From positions 1 to 59,151 of the forward strand of contig DAIDHN010000022.1 of NCBI GenBank assembly GCA_027459665.1: 59,151 nt of DNA, in the 5' to 3' direction. The position numbers were made by a program, and so were the translations under genes. Every line of letters starts with the position of its first letter. Position 1 is the stretch's first letter. Under the pieces are notes generated by a model that was given only the letters and a program-made list of their open reading frames with translations, was not told the origin of the DNA and did not search any database. Below, in pieces: positions 32,352 to 42,357 of the stretch. Origin of the DNA: Chthonomonadaceae bacterium. GTDB lineage: Bacteria > Armatimonadota > Chthonomonadetes > Chthonomonadales > Chthonomonadaceae.

Positions 32352-34151
32352 CTAGCTGCCCAGTTTGAGAACGCTCAAAAAAGCCTCCTGCGGTATCTCT
32401 ACCGCCCCCACCTGCTTCATTCGCTTTTTGCCCTCTTTCTGCTTTTCAAGCAGCTTGCGTTTTCTGGTAATATCGCCCCCATAGCATTTGGCAATCACGT
32501 TTTTTCTAAACGCTTTCAAGGTTTCGGCGGCAATTATTTTCCCGCCTATGGCTGCCTGAATGCGTATTTCATACTGCTGGCGGGGCACCACTTCTTTCAG
32601 CTTCTCTACAATCTGCCTGCCCCGGTCGTATGACTTTTCACGGTGCGTAATAAACGAAAGTGCATCTACTATATCGCCATTCATCAGAACGTCTATCTTC
32701 ACCAGTTTAGATTCCAGGTAGCCGCACATATCATAATCGAAACTGGCATAACCTCTGGTGCGCGATTTCATCTGATCAAAGAAATCCATGATAATCTCGC
32801 CAAGCGGCATTTTATAGCGCAGCATCACCCGGTCGGTAGCAGGGTACTCCATGCTGGTGAAAATTCCGCGCCGGTCGCGGCAAAGCTCCATAATAGTTCC
32901 CACATATTCAGCGGGCAGCAGCACGGTTGCATCCACGTACGGCTCCTGAATGGTATCCATCATCGTTGGCGCAGGCAGATGAGCAGGGTTATCTACCTGC
33001 ACCATTTTGCCATCTGTACAGTACACATGGTAAATTACCGAGGGAGAAGTTGCAATAAGAGAAAGATTGAATTCTCTCTCCAGCCTCTCCTGCACTACAT
33101 CCATATGCAGCAGGCCCAGAAAGCCGCATCGAAACCCAAACCCCAGCGCGGCAGAGGTTTCAGGTTCAAACGAAAGCGCCGCATCGTTCAGCTGCAGCCT
33201 CTGCAGCGCTTCACGCAGATCGGGGTATTCCGCTCCATCCAGCGGGTACAAACCGCAAAACACCATTGGCTTGGCTTCGCGGTACCCCACCAAAGGCTGC
33301 TGCGCGGCATGAGAAGCGCCAGTAATGGTATCACCTACGCTGGCATCGCCAATGGTTTTTATGCTGGCGGCAACATAGCCCACCTCCCCGGTAAGAATGG
33401 CCTTGCCAATACGCCTTTCGGGGGCAAATGTGCCTACCTCCACCACATCAAATTCCTTGCCGCCTGCCATAAAGCGAATACGGTCACCGGGGCGGATAGA
33501 GCCGTCTACCACTCGCACATAGCAAACCACGCCCAGGTAGGCATCAAACTTGCTGTCAAAAATCAGGGCGCGCAGGGGTTTATCCGGGTCACCCGAAGGA
33601 GGTGGAATGCGATGCACAATGGCTTCAAGTATTTCCGGCACTCCAATGCCTGCCTTTGCACTGGCCAAAATGGCATCAGAGGCATCCAGCGTAAGCACGT
33701 TCTCAATCTCTTCCTTCACGCGTTCGGGGTCTGCAGCGGGCAGGTCTATCTTGTTGATCACAGGGATGAGGGCCAGGTTGTGCTGGTAGGCCAGGTTCAC
33801 GTTGGCCATGGTCTGCGCCTCCACCCCCTGCGCAGCATCTACCACCAGCAGCGCGCCCTCGCAGGCGGCCAGAGAGCGCGAAACCTCATAGGTGAAATCT
33901 ACGTGCCCCGGTGTGTCGATCAGGTTAAACTGGTACTGCCGTCCATCCTGCGCGGTGTACTGCAGTCGCACTGCGGTCATTTTAATGGTAATGCCCCGCT
34001 CACGCTCCAGGTCCATGGTATCCAGCAGCTGCGCCTGCATGTTGCGCTGCTCTATGGTGTGAGTAGACTCAAGCAGACGGTCGGCCAGAGTAGACTTGCC
34101 GTGATCTACATGCGCAATAATACAGAAATTTCGTATTAATTCTTGATTCAT
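32352..34151 (-). CDS. lepA: Translation elongation factor 4 (LepA)
   Basis: A ribosome-associated GTPase of 599 residues, the normal size. The G1 motif AHVDHGKST (13-21), G3 DTPGHVDF, G4 NKID and the LepA-specific C-terminal end ([35 protein letters not shown]) are visible. EF4 acts on stalled or misassembled ribosomes, possibly by back-translocation. No strong ribosome site precedes the ATG at 34151. An extended -10 (TGATATAAT) about 55 bases upstream is a good promoter candidate. It is divergent from the esterase gene. Confidence 0.97.
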   Translation of the reverse strand: MNQELIRNFCIIAHVDHGKSTLADRLLESTHTIEQRNMQAQLLDTMDLERERGITIKMTAVRLQYTAQDGRQYQFNLIDTPGHVDFTYEVSRSLAACEGALLVVDAAQGVEAQTMANVNLAYQHNLALIPVINKIDLPAADPERVKEEIENVLTLDASDAILASAKAGIGVPEILEAIVHRIPPPSGDPDKPLRALIFDSKFDAYLGVVCYVRVVDGSIRPGDRIRFMAGGKEFDVVEVGTFAPERRIGKAILTGEVGYVAASIKTIGDASVGDTITGASHAAQQPLVGYREAKPMVFCGLYPLDGAEYPDLREALQRLQLNDAALSFEPETSAALGFGFRCGFLGLLHMDVVQERLEREFNLSLIATSPSVIYHVYCTDGKMVQVDNPAHLPAPTMMDTIQEPYVDATVLLPAEYVGTIMELCRDRRGIFTSMEYPATDRVMLRYKMPLGEIIMDFFDQMKSRTRGYASFDYDMCGYLESKLVKIDVLMNGDIVDALSFITHREKSYDRGRQIVEKLKEVVPRQQYEIRIQAAIGGKIIAAETLKAFRKNVIAKCYGGDITRKRKLLEKQKEGKKRMKQVGAVEIPQEAFLSVLKLGS

Positions 34152-34206
34152 AGTTCTGGTTACTGTTTTTCAGCCTTTTTTGCTTCATGTACTAAAATAT
34201 GGTGTA

Positions 34207-34215
34207 ATTATATCA
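34207..34215 (-). promoter_or_regulatory. Extended -10 element upstream of lepA
   Basis: Minus strand TGATATAAT matches an extended -10 box, with TATAAT at 34207-34212. No good -35 is seen, as is allowed for extended -10 promoters. The leader would be about 50 bases. Confidence 0.5.
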
Positions 34216-34333
34216 TACAGTCTCATATACCATTGCGCCCCCCCTTTCGCCCGCTCTTTTGCAGTAAACCAAAAGCAGGAAGAGAGCATTATGAAGCGGA
34301 ACATACCAAAACTACACACACGAGGTAATCTCT

Positions 34334-35293
34334 ATGCCCCTGATTGATATGTCTCTGGAAAATCTGCACAAATACCAGGGAAGAAACCCGCGCCCGCACG
34401 ATATGGATGCCTTTTGGGATGCCGCACTGCAGGAGATGCAGGCAGTGCAGGCCGATATAAAACTGGAACCTGTGCCATTGAAGGCAGAGTGGGCAGAATG
34501 TTTTCATCTTACCTTCACCGGCACAGGGGGTTCGCGGGTACATGCAAAATACCTGCGCCCCAAAGCGCATACGAAACCGCATCCGGCCCTGCTTATGTTT
34601 CACGGTTATTCGGGCAGCAGCGGCGACTGGCACGACAAGCTTGGCTACGTAGCCAAAGGCTACAGCGTAGCTGCACTGGACTGCCGGGGACAGGGCGGGC
34701 TTTCAGACGGCATTGAGCCCATACGCGGCACCAACCTGCGCGGCCACATTATCCGCGGTCTCAGCGACAGCCCTCAAAACCTGTACTACCGAAGAATTTT
34801 TCTAGATACAGCCCAGCTTGCCGGCATAGTAATGAATATGCCGGAAGTAGACCCCGAACGGGTAGGCGCTACCGGCGGCTCGCAGGGAGGGGCGCTCACC
34901 CTGGCCTGTGCCGCCCTGGAACCGCGCATACAGCGGCTGGCGCCTGTGTACCCGTTTTTGTGCGATTACAAGCGCGTATGGGAAATGGACCTGGCAACGG
35001 GCGCTTACGAAGAGCTGAAAACCTGGTTTCGCCATTTTGACCCGCGGCACGAACGAGAACAGGAGGTTTTCAACAATCTGGGCTACATAGACATACAGCA
35101 CCTGGCGCACCGCATAAAGGGCAGTACGCTGATGTTCACCGGTTTAATGGATACCATTTGCCCGCCCTCTACGCAATTTGCCGCCTACAACAAAATCTCT
35201 GCTTCTAAAGACGTAGTGATCTACCCCGACTTTGGGCACGAGGGCTTGCCAGAATCGGGCGATATTATTTTCAACTTCATGGCAGACCTTTAA
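34334..35293 (+). CDS. Carbohydrate esterase family 7 (acetyl xylan esterase / cephalosporin-C deacetylase)
   Basis: A CE7 alpha/beta hydrolase of 319 residues that removes acetyl groups from acetylated sugars and xylo-oligosaccharides. The triad is S183 in GGSQGGALT, D273 in LMDTICPPST and H302 in FGHEGLP, and the family's RGQGGLSDG segment is present. CE7 enzymes are cytoplasmic hexamers, which fits the lack of a signal peptide. GAGG precedes the ATG at 34334. It is divergent from lepA and convergent with the GH116-like gene, so it is probably transcribed alone. Confidence 0.93.
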   Translation: MPLIDMSLENLHKYQGRNPRPHDMDAFWDAALQEMQAVQADIKLEPVPLKAEWAECFHLTFTGTGGSRVHAKYLRPKAHTKPHPALLMFHGYSGSSGDWHDKLGYVAKGYSVAALDCRGQGGLSDGIEPIRGTNLRGHIIRGLSDSPQNLYYRRIFLDTAQLAGIVMNMPEVDPERVGATGGSQGGALTLACAALEPRIQRLAPVYPFLCDYKRVWEMDLATGAYEELKTWFRHFDPRHEREQEVFNNLGYIDIQHLAHRIKGSTLMFTGLMDTICPPSTQFAAYNKISASKDVVIYPDFGHEGLPESGDIIFNFMADL

Positions 35294-35321
35294 CCGGCAT
35301 CTGGTGCAGCGGCACAGAAGT

Positions 35322-37377
35322 TTAGCGCTCCTGCACCAGCAGCATATCTCCCGTTTGCAGGGGCAGGGGAGCCGGAAACAGCAAGCGCAGCGTGCCATTG
35401 GGCAGACGTACGGCAGTAGAGGCGGTGAGCGTGTGGTTCACGCTCACATACACTCGCAGGGGGGGCAGTGCGGCGCCCGGGGGCAGCGGAGGCGGACCGG
35501 GCACGGTAAGGCCTGTAAGCAGCAGCGCTGCCCCCGGATGCATCAGGCTGTTGAGCGAAAACGCCGCCCGCCGCGAAAACTGCCTGTCTATTCGCAGCAG
35601 AATGCTGCCTCCATGCACCTGCGGAGAGTAGGTGATGGAAGCAAGAAACCCGGGAGTTTGCAGCGGGCAGTGCAGCGACCGCCATATGCCCGGCAAATTA
35701 GGCAGCAGAGTAAGCCTGCCTTGCAGCAGGTTTAGCCTTGCGCCGGCCAGAATAAGTGCAGCGGGCCATACAGCACTGCGTGCAAGCCCGGTAAGCGAAA
35801 GGTTTTGCAAACGTTCCAACCCCTTGTCCGGCCTGTTTCCCATCAATTCCAGCAGGGCTGCATCAACCCTTGCCAGGCTGTTTTGCACCGGGGCATGCAC
35901 TGCATACTGCACAGCAGCCCTCATGTGCGGGGCAGGCAGCGGCAGTTTTGCATAGATCGCCTCTCGCAAAAACCCCGGCGGCAGCGCTGTGCCCTGGCTG
36001 GCCCAGGTTTTGCCATTCCAGTATGCGCGGTTGAAGCGGCTGGCGGCCCTTTGCGCCTCTTTTTGCAGGCTGGCGGCCTCGGCAGCATGGTGAAGCAGGC
36101 GAGCCATTTGCTGCAGCGCGCCTATCAGCAGGGCATGTGCAAAAGCATGCTTCATGCCTGCCTGGGCAGGCTGCTGCGCCAGAGGCAGCAGTGCTGCAAA
36201 GCGTTTGGCCAGCCACTGGCTGTTGCCGGTGCTGCGCGCAAAATGGAGAGCGGCAAGCGCTGCGCCCCAGCCAGGTTTTTGCTGCTCTGCCATCTTTTTC
36301 GCCAGGGGAGGGTAGAGCGCCTGCAGGCAGGGAAAAACCTCCTGCTGCATCAGCACAGAAGGGCTGCCCCTCCATATCAGCCTGCCGTCTGCGGCAAGCA
36401 GGGTATTCTGCACAAGCGGCTGCACTGCCTCCATCAGCTTCTGCTGCAGTGCATCTGGCAAATTTGAGAAAAGCCACTGGTACTGCCACTCGCGCATTAG
36501 AATGTACAAGGTTAGCCAGAGGTGTACAAGATGTTGCGACGCCTGTGCAGCGCTGCTGCAAAGCCGGGTGTAGTACGGCGCATTCGGCCCTGGTGCATGC
36601 TGAAACCATGCAACGCCAAACGGCACTACGGCATCCTGGCCCGGCGGCAGGGTAAACCGTACGCATACTGCTGCCGCGTTATCGCCTCTCTGCCTTGAGG
36701 CAGCAGCTGGCAGGGTGCCTTTTTCTGCGAAACGCTTCCACCAGCGCGGTGCATGAAAAGCATTCCAAAACATGGTAAACACCCTCGCCTCAGTGCGGTC
36801 GGGCCGAGCTGTCAGAGCGGTTTCGCACCCATCGCCCCCCCTCATGTCCACCCCAAAAATACCCTCTGTACCGGGCAGCAGGCGGCCTGGCATCTCTCTG
36901 CCCGTTCCCAGCGACTGCCATGAAACCAGCAGCGAAACCTTAACTGCCTCAGAGAGCGGGTTGTGCAGCCGGCCAACCAAAACAAAGCCTGGCCAGGCAG
37001 AATCGGGAAGCTGGTGCGGAATAATTACAGAAAAAGCCTGAATGCGCGCCAGCAAAGGGATGGCAGGCTCGTTGCTGCGGAGGGTTGCGCAGGGGTACTG
37101 CGAACTATACTGAAAGCGTGCTGCCGGAAGCCCCCATGCAGGTGCGCCCTGCAGCACAAAAGCCGCCTTCTGATTGCAGCGCCACAAATGAGCCGTTCAG
37201 CCGTTTTTGCACCCCGTTGAAGCCGCTGAATGCTCCGCTGCCAGAAAGCCTCACAAACCCCGCGCCTATGCCTCCCAGACTGACAGCGCGATTTTGTGCA
37301 GCGGCAAAGCTGCACAATAAGCACACAGCACACATGGCGTACGCGCAAACACGCCTTGCTGCCTGAAGCCGAAACAA
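35322..37377 (-). pseudogene. GH116-like protein gene with a frameshift near its 5' end
   Basis: Two frames join into one protein of about 680 residues. The first (TTG start at 37377, GGGAGG upstream) gives a signal peptide and SLGGIGAGFVRLSGSGAFSGF, like the start of GH116 (GBA2-type) glucosidases. Near 37180 the match moves by one base to a frame reading AAFVLQGAPAWGLPAARF on to 35322; three T's instead of TTTT would restore EGGFVLQGAPAWG. The N-terminal fold (IQAFSVIIPHQLPDSAWPGFVLVGRLHNP; GVAWFQHAPG) fits GH116, and YQWLFSNLPDALQQKL opens the helical domain, but the catalytic Glu after DGR is replaced (DGRLIWRGSPS) and the CPETD-like acid is not found. Probably inactive as a glucosidase even if the frame is restored. 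Confidence 0.65.
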
Positions 37378-37409
37378 AGGCGCCTCCCTTTCTACAGCAC
37401 CATTCTCCC

Positions 37410-37471
37410 CGTAAATTTACGTGCAGAACCAGTTTGCAGATACCGACAATGGAAGAGGAACCACTGGTTCC
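37410..37471 (+). promoter_or_regulatory. Palindromes in the leader of the flagellar operon
   Basis: CGTAAATTTACG (37410-37421) is a perfect 12-base palindrome, and GGAACCA-c-TGGTTCC (37457-37471) is an inverted repeat just before the GAGGAG ribosome site of fliK. They lie in the divergent gap with the GH116-like gene and are operator candidates. No sigma-28 or sigma-54 promoter was recognised. Confidence 0.4.
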
Positions 37472-37491
37472 TGAGAGGAGATGAGTTCTCT

Positions 37492-39327
37492 ATGGTATCG
37501 GTACTACCCTCCCTCCCTCCAGCCATGGGCGGAGGAAGCACGCCTCCCTCTTCGGCGGCGAATACACCAGAAGAAGGCAGCTATGCCAGCCATTTGCAGC
37601 AGGCGGCAGGCGCAGCGCCCTCAGCGCCAGCAGATACATCTGCGGCTCAGGCTTCTTCTGCCTCGTCACAAAACAGGCAGGAAAACGCACCAGGCAGCAG
37701 CCAGGCCAGCGCCGGCTCAAATGCCCCTGCCGAACAGCCCGACGGCCAGCACACCCCTGCTGCAGATGCAGAGGCCAAGAGCCAGCAACAAAACGACCAG
37801 CACAAGTCAGACAAGCAAACTGCATCTGAAAAACAGAGCACATCTGCTGTCAGCATGCTGCAGGCTGCTCTTATTATGACCGCAAATTCGCCTCTGCCAT
37901 CTTCCCTGCCGATGCTGCATGCAAAACCGGCGAGTATTTCTGCCGGCGACACTATTGTGCAGCCATCACACACAAAGGCAGACGCTCTTTCTGCAGCGCA
38001 AACCACTAAAAAGTTCGATGTAAACACGGCAGCCCTCGTTTCTTCGGCGCCTGCTTCTAAACCCGAAGAACCCGCAACAGCCAAAACAGCCTCGAATGCG
38101 CAGGTTCTGGCCCAGACTGTTTCTGCATCTGCTGCAGAGGCAAAATCTGCAACTAACCTCAACACCCAGCTGCCTCTTATGCAGGCAGCCGCGCAGAATG
38201 CTCCTTCGGGGGCTGGTTCTGCCGCGAAATCTGGAAGTTCCGTGGACCCGTCAGCAACCTCTTCCAACAGAGCGCTGCCGGGAGCGGTGTCTTCCCCGTC
38301 TGTGGAATCAGCGTCCGCTGCTGAATCCGCTGCAGCGGCCCAAGAGTCGGCACACGTGCAGATTGTTCCGGCGTCCGACACTTCTGGGTCCTCCATCTCT
38401 CCGGCAGACAGCCAGATCAACAGCGTGCAGCGCATGCTCACGCTAGAGACTTCATCCTCACGTTCTGCAGTTTCTGTAAAACCCGCCTCCTCTCAATCTG
38501 TGCCAGTGCAAGGCGCTTTTTCAGATTCTACAAGCATAGCCGGCAAAGGAAAAATCATCGTTACTGAAACCGCAGCAGCAGTTGTTACGGCCGAGTCGAG
38601 CAACACTGCAGCGAGTCAGAAACCAGATGCATCCGTTCCTATCGCACGCAGTGCTTCTGCAGAAACGGGCATGCCGGTACAGGCAGCTTCTTTCTCAGGA
38701 AGATCAGACGGAGGAGACGCCTCTCAAAATGATGGGCACTCTTCTTCGCAAAACAATGCTGCTCCTCAAGAAAGCACGCATGCCACCCAGCCCTCTGCAG
38801 CGGTGCCCTATCAAACATTTCGCACGGCTTCATCGGGCAGTGCGTCGGGCACTGCAGCAGCACAGCCAGCAGAGGCCGACAGGTCGCAGATAGCAGGGCA
38901 GGTAGCCCAGCAAATGGAGCAAATGCGGCTGCAAAGCGGCCGCGGGCAGATAACCATGCAGCTTCACCCCGACTCGCTGGGGCAGGTGCATATAACCCTT
39001 ACCCAAACCAGCGAAGGCGTAACTGCCCACCTGGTCGCAGAAACAGGCGGGGCGCAGCAGGCGCTGCAAAGCTCGCATCATCTGCTTCGTTCTGCGCTAG
39101 AAAACCGCGGGGTGCGGCTCAATTCCCTCACCGTCAGCCTCTCACATGGGCAGGGACAGGGAGCATCGCAGCAGCAAACCCGCCAGAATACGCCGGGGCT
39201 AACGGCAGGGCAGCAGCAAGGCCGAAGCGCCTCCCGCACGCCGGCAGCTCACAGCAGCGTACCCGAAGTTCTTACACTGCCCGTTTTGCCGCGCAACCCA
39301 AATGCGCTGGTAGATTACGCAGCATAA
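37492..39327 (+). CDS. fliK: Flagellar hook-length control protein FliK
   Basis: A 611-residue protein whose first 450 residues are low complexity (Ala, Ser, Gln, Pro), as expected for the molecular-ruler part of FliK. The C-terminal domain (about 465-560) matches the Flg_hook family: GQITMQLHPDSLGQVHITLT...VTAHLVAETGGAQQALQSSHHLLRSALENRGVRLNSLTVSL. FliK measures hook length and switches export from hook to filament proteins. The ATG at 37492 lies 11 bases after GAGGAG; an ATG at 37481 opens a different frame. First gene of the flagellar operon, 19 bases before flgD. Confidence 0.92.
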   Translation: MVSVLPSLPPAMGGGSTPPSSAANTPEEGSYASHLQQAAGAAPSAPADTSAAQASSASSQNRQENAPGSSQASAGSNAPAEQPDGQHTPAADAEAKSQQQNDQHKSDKQTASEKQSTSAVSMLQAALIMTANSPLPSSLPMLHAKPASISAGDTIVQPSHTKADALSAAQTTKKFDVNTAALVSSAPASKPEEPATAKTASNAQVLAQTVSASAAEAKSATNLNTQLPLMQAAAQNAPSGAGSAAKSGSSVDPSATSSNRALPGAVSSPSVESASAAESAAAAQESAHVQIVPASDTSGSSISPADSQINSVQRMLTLETSSSRSAVSVKPASSQSVPVQGAFSDSTSIAGKGKIIVTETAAAVVTAESSNTAASQKPDASVPIARSASAETGMPVQAASFSGRSDGGDASQNDGHSSSQNNAAPQESTHATQPSAAVPYQTFRTASSGSASGTAAAQPAEADRSQIAGQVAQQMEQMRLQSGRGQITMQLHPDSLGQVHITLTQTSEGVTAHLVAETGGAQQALQSSHHLLRSALENRGVRLNSLTVSLSHGQGQGASQQQTRQNTPGLTAGQQQGRSASRTPAAHSSVPEVLTLPVLPRNPNALVDYAA

Positions 39328-39346
39328 CTATTGGAAAGGCAAGACC

Positions 39347-39754
39347 ATGAGTTCACTTACAGTAAACAGCAGTCAAAACAACTCTGCTCTGGGCGCTGCA
39401 GTACAGCAGGTAAACAGCAACCAGCAGGTAAACCAGCAGGATTTTTTGCAGCTGCTTTCTACAGAATTGGCTAACCAAGACCCTACCCAGCCACAAGACC
39501 AGACCCAGCTTCTGGCAGAGCTGGCTCAGTTCTCTACTGTGCAGGGCGTAACCCAGGTTGCCACCGGCCAGTCGCAAATGCAGGCAGCCAACCTGCTTGG
39601 CCACTCTGTTACCGCCCTGATCAACCAAAACAACAGCCCGCAGCAGATTACCGGAAAAGTAACCAGCATCAACTGGAGCGGTTCGCAGGTAAATCTCACG
39701 CTCGACAATGGCAATTCGGTACCGCTTACCAACGTTACGCAGGTATCGCAATAA
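39347..39754 (+). CDS. flgD: Flagellar hook assembly protein FlgD (short form)
   Basis: A 135-residue FlgD. QQDFLQLLSTELANQDPTQPQDQTQLLAELAQFSTVQGV is the conserved N-terminal half, which caps the growing hook. The C-terminal Ig-like and tudor-like domains of enteric FlgD (about 230 residues) are reduced to a short beta segment (QITGKVTSINWSGSQVNLTLDNGNSVPL), as in many Firmicutes and deep-branching phyla. It lies between fliK and the flagellar operon protein gene with short gaps. Assignment is secure. Confidence 0.93.
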   Translation: MSSLTVNSSQNNSALGAAVQQVNSNQQVNQQDFLQLLSTELANQDPTQPQDQTQLLAELAQFSTVQGVTQVATGQSQMQAANLLGHSVTALINQNNSPQQITGKVTSINWSGSQVNLTLDNGNSVPLTNVTQVSQ

Positions 39755-39774
39755 GCGCTGCCCCGGAGTGACCG

Positions 39775-40215
39775 ATGTCTCACATCATACAAACCAGCAC
39801 CTCTGTACACCCGGTAGAACCGGAAGCCCAGCGCGCAACCAGCGCGGCTAATGCAGCTGCAGCACAGGCACCTGCCTCGTTTGCAGAACTGCTGCGCGTA
39901 CAGCAGGGTCTGGCAGGCACACCAGTCACCGCACCGGCATCTCCACTAGACCTCAGCGTCTCCGGCCTGCGCTTCTCTGCACATGCCCAAACGCGCCTGC
40001 AGTCACGCCAGATTGCTTTGCAGCCTGCACACCTTGAGAGGCTGCAGGGGGCAGTGCAGCGTGCAGCTGGCAAAGGCTCGCGAGATGCACTGGTGCTGAT
40101 GGATGACATTGCCATGGTAGTCAGCATCAAAAACAGAACAGTTGTCACCGTAGTGGACAGGGACAACCTGAAACAGAACGTGTTCACCAACATAGACAGT
40201 GCAGTGATCGCCTAG
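39775..40215 (+). CDS. Flagellar operon protein (TIGR02530-like)
   Basis: A 146-residue protein. The C-terminal half, RFSAHAQTRLQSRQIALQPAHLERLQGAVQRAAGKGSRDALVLMDDIAMVVSIKNRTVVTVVD, has the pattern of the flagellar operon protein family found between flgD and flgE in Bacillus, Thermotoga and relatives. Its role is not well defined; it is thought to help hook assembly or export. The first 50 residues are Ala-rich and variable. The position between flgD and flgE supports the call strongly. Confidence 0.85.
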   Translation: MSHIIQTSTSVHPVEPEAQRATSAANAAAAQAPASFAELLRVQQGLAGTPVTAPASPLDLSVSGLRFSAHAQTRLQSRQIALQPAHLERLQGAVQRAAGKGSRDALVLMDDIAMVVSIKNRTVVTVVDRDNLKQNVFTNIDSAVIA

Positions 40216-40320
40216 ACACGCTGCCATGCAGGCCGGACCGCGCGCAATGCGCCGGGAGCCTGCCGAATGCTCCGGCAGAAAGCCGGGGCGCACCATCACA
40301 ATCACGGAGGTTCCCTGAAT

Positions 40321-42039
40321 ATGCTTCAGGCTATGTTTTCAGGCGTCAGCGGGCTGCAGGCCGAGCAGACCGGGCTGGATGTAATTGGCAACAACATTGC
40401 AAACGTAAACACCACTGGCTTCAAATCTGGTGTAGCCACCTTTGAGACACAACTTTCGCAAACGCTGAAAAGCGCTGCTGCCCCCAATGGCAATCAGGGT
40501 GGCACAGACCCCTCGCAGGTTGGCCTGGGAGTGGTAGTAGGCGCCATTTCTGTGCTGCAAACCCAGGGGAACCTGCAGGCCACAGGAAGCAACACCGACC
40601 TCGCGCTGCAGGGCAGCGGATTTTTTATGGTGGGTTCAGGCAGCACCGTTTCATATACCAGAGACGGCTCATTCACGCTGGATGGCAGCGGCAACCTGGT
40701 AAACTCTGCTACCGGGCAGGAACTGCTGGGCTACCCTGCAGACAGCACCGGAAAAATAGATACCACCCAGCAGGTTACCACCTCAAGCAATCTGAAGATA
40801 CCGCTTGGCATTCTTACCTCGGTGAAGCAGACCACCCAGGCCTCGTTTCAGGGCAACCTAGATGCAGGCTCTTCCATTCAGTCTACCTACACCACGCTGG
40901 ATGGCAACCTGGCCAACAACCCCACCACCATCAACACCACTGCCTACGATGCGCAGGGGAATGCCCACCAGGTGAGCTACACATTCACCCAGGGCTCTCC
41001 AACCGCCACCGACAATATCTGGAATGTAGGCATCACCGTAGACAGCATACCGGTCACTGGCACGCACACCATGGCATTCAACCTTACCAGCGGCGCCTAC
41101 GATGCAGCAAACTCTTCGGGCCTGCCCTCTACCCTGAGCATTACAGGCCAGAACGGCGCGCCCAACTTCAGCCTCAACGTAAACTATGCGTCCACGCTCT
41201 CTGATATCTCCACCAATGCCGCCACCGCCCATGCCACCACAGATGGCCAGAGCGGTTCACTGCCCACCTGGTCTACCTCTATCAACGTATACGACAGCCT
41301 GGGCGTAAAGCACAATCTGGTGGTAAATTTCCAGCGCACGCTGGTAGGCGCAGACACCGGCAAGGGCAATCCTCCGCTGGCAGCCCCGCCCGCCTCTGCC
41401 ACAGCCCAGTGGGACTGGACAGTGAGCGAAAACGGAGTAGTGCTCTCAAGCAGCACCCCCGGCGTAGTCAACCCTCCCGGCACCTCCCTTTCCACCGGCA
41501 GCAACAGCCCGCTCTACTTCAACACCAACGGCCAGCTGATAGATACCAGCAAGCAGACCGCAGTAGTAACGCCTACCTCGGGGGCAGGCGACCCGTTTAG
41601 CGTGGCCATTGATTTCAGCGGCATCAGTCAGCTTGCCGGCACGCCCAGTGTAGCGGCAAACGGACAGGACGGCTACCCGCTGGGAACCCTGCAAAGCTTC
41701 AGTATCGACCCGACCGGCCTCATCACCGGCGTTTTTTCCAACGGACAGTCGCAGTCGCTGGGGCAGATTGCCACGGCAACCTTCTCGCAGCCCAGCGGCC
41801 TTTCTGCATCGGGCAACAACGACTACACCCCCACTGCCAACTCGGGCCAGCCACAAATAGGCTTGCCCGGTCAGAGCGGCAGGGGCACCATCAGCACAGG
41901 GTTTCTGGAGATGTCTAACGTAGACCTATCCACACAATTCACCAACATGATTGTAACCCAGCGCGGTTTTGAGGCCAACACGCGCATTGTCACCACCGTG
42001 AATACCATGCTTCAGGATGTACTCAACCTGATTCCGTAA
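40321..42039 (+). CDS. flgE: Flagellar hook protein FlgE
   Basis: A 572-residue axial protein that polymerises into the hook. The N-terminal GVSGLQAEQTGLDVIGNNIANVNTTGFKSG and C-terminal MIVTQRGFEANTRIVTTVNTMLQDVLNL are the paired helices of rod-hook-filament proteins, with Thr/Ser/Asn-rich beta domains between. It is longer than E. coli FlgE (about 400), giving a larger outer domain. GGAGG lies ten bases before the ATG at 40321; an upstream ATG at 40267 would add a His-rich stretch and is unlikely. A long hairpin follows at 42053. Confidence 0.95.
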   Translation: MLQAMFSGVSGLQAEQTGLDVIGNNIANVNTTGFKSGVATFETQLSQTLKSAAAPNGNQGGTDPSQVGLGVVVGAISVLQTQGNLQATGSNTDLALQGSGFFMVGSGSTVSYTRDGSFTLDGSGNLVNSATGQELLGYPADSTGKIDTTQQVTTSSNLKIPLGILTSVKQTTQASFQGNLDAGSSIQSTYTTLDGNLANNPTTINTTAYDAQGNAHQVSYTFTQGSPTATDNIWNVGITVDSIPVTGTHTMAFNLTSGAYDAANSSGLPSTLSITGQNGAPNFSLNVNYASTLSDISTNAATAHATTDGQSGSLPTWSTSINVYDSLGVKHNLVVNFQRTLVGADTGKGNPPLAAPPASATAQWDWTVSENGVVLSSSTPGVVNPPGTSLSTGSNSPLYFNTNGQLIDTSKQTAVVTPTSGAGDPFSVAIDFSGISQLAGTPSVAANGQDGYPLGTLQSFSIDPTGLITGVFSNGQSQSLGQIATATFSQPSGLSASGNNDYTPTANSGQPQIGLPGQSGRGTISTGFLEMSNVDLSTQFTNMIVTQRGFEANTRIVTTVNTMLQDVLNLIP

Positions 42040-42052
42040 TTCACCCTATCTG

Positions 42053-42079
42053 GCAGACCGCCTGCAACAGGCGGTCTGC
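42053..42079 (+). promoter_or_regulatory. Perfect hairpin overlapping the flbD ribosome site
   Basis: GCAGACCGCCTG and CAGGCGGTCTGC form a 12-bp stem with a three-base loop. The 3' arm contains AGGCGG, the only ribosome-site-like sequence before the ATG at 42080. The structure could lower translation of flbD relative to flgE or protect the upstream message. Confidence 0.6.
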
Positions 42080-42340
42080 ATGGACTACTGCATGATCTCT
42101 GTAACGCGATTCAACCATACCGAACTATACATCAATGCCGACCTGGTAGAGTTTGTAGAGTGTACACCAGACACAGTGATCACCATGGTAACCGGCCGCA
42201 AGGTACTGGTGCTGGAAAAACCGGAAGAGATACGTCAGCGCATTGCTGCATACCGGCGCGAAACAGGCCCCATAGCTCTCAAGCAGAACAGCCTTGTACC
42301 TGGAGAAGGTCATGAAGCTGCCTGGCAGCACACTGAGTAA
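42080..42340 (+). CDS. flbD: FlbD family flagellar protein
   Basis: An 82-86 residue protein of the small FlbD family (not the Caulobacter regulator of the same name), found between flgE and motA in many flagellar operons. The core MISVTRFNHTELYINADLVEFVECTPDTVITMVTGRKVLVLEKPEEI is typical. Two starts are possible: ATG 42080 with a ribosome-site-like sequence inside a hairpin, or ATG 42092, which matches the family's usual N-terminus. Function is unclear. It may link hook completion to motor gene expression (inference). motA follows 17 bases later. Confidence 0.85.
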   Translation: MDYCMISVTRFNHTELYINADLVEFVECTPDTVITMVTGRKVLVLEKPEEIRQRIAAYRRETGPIALKQNSLVPGEGHEAAWQHTE

Positions 42341-42357
42341 AAGGAAACAGGAACGGA

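Noticed and set aside
32643-34139. 498-codon open frame antisense to lepA
   Set aside because: lepA is complete and conserved; the other frame is a composition artefact.
34152-34333. Riboswitch or leader RNA before the CE7 gene or lepA
   Set aside because: The gap shows only promoter-like A/T-rich sequence and no conserved stem pattern.
37410-37471. Sigma-28 or sigma-54 flagellar promoter before fliK
   Set aside because: Neither the TAAA...CCGATA nor the GG-N10-GC pattern is present with proper spacing.
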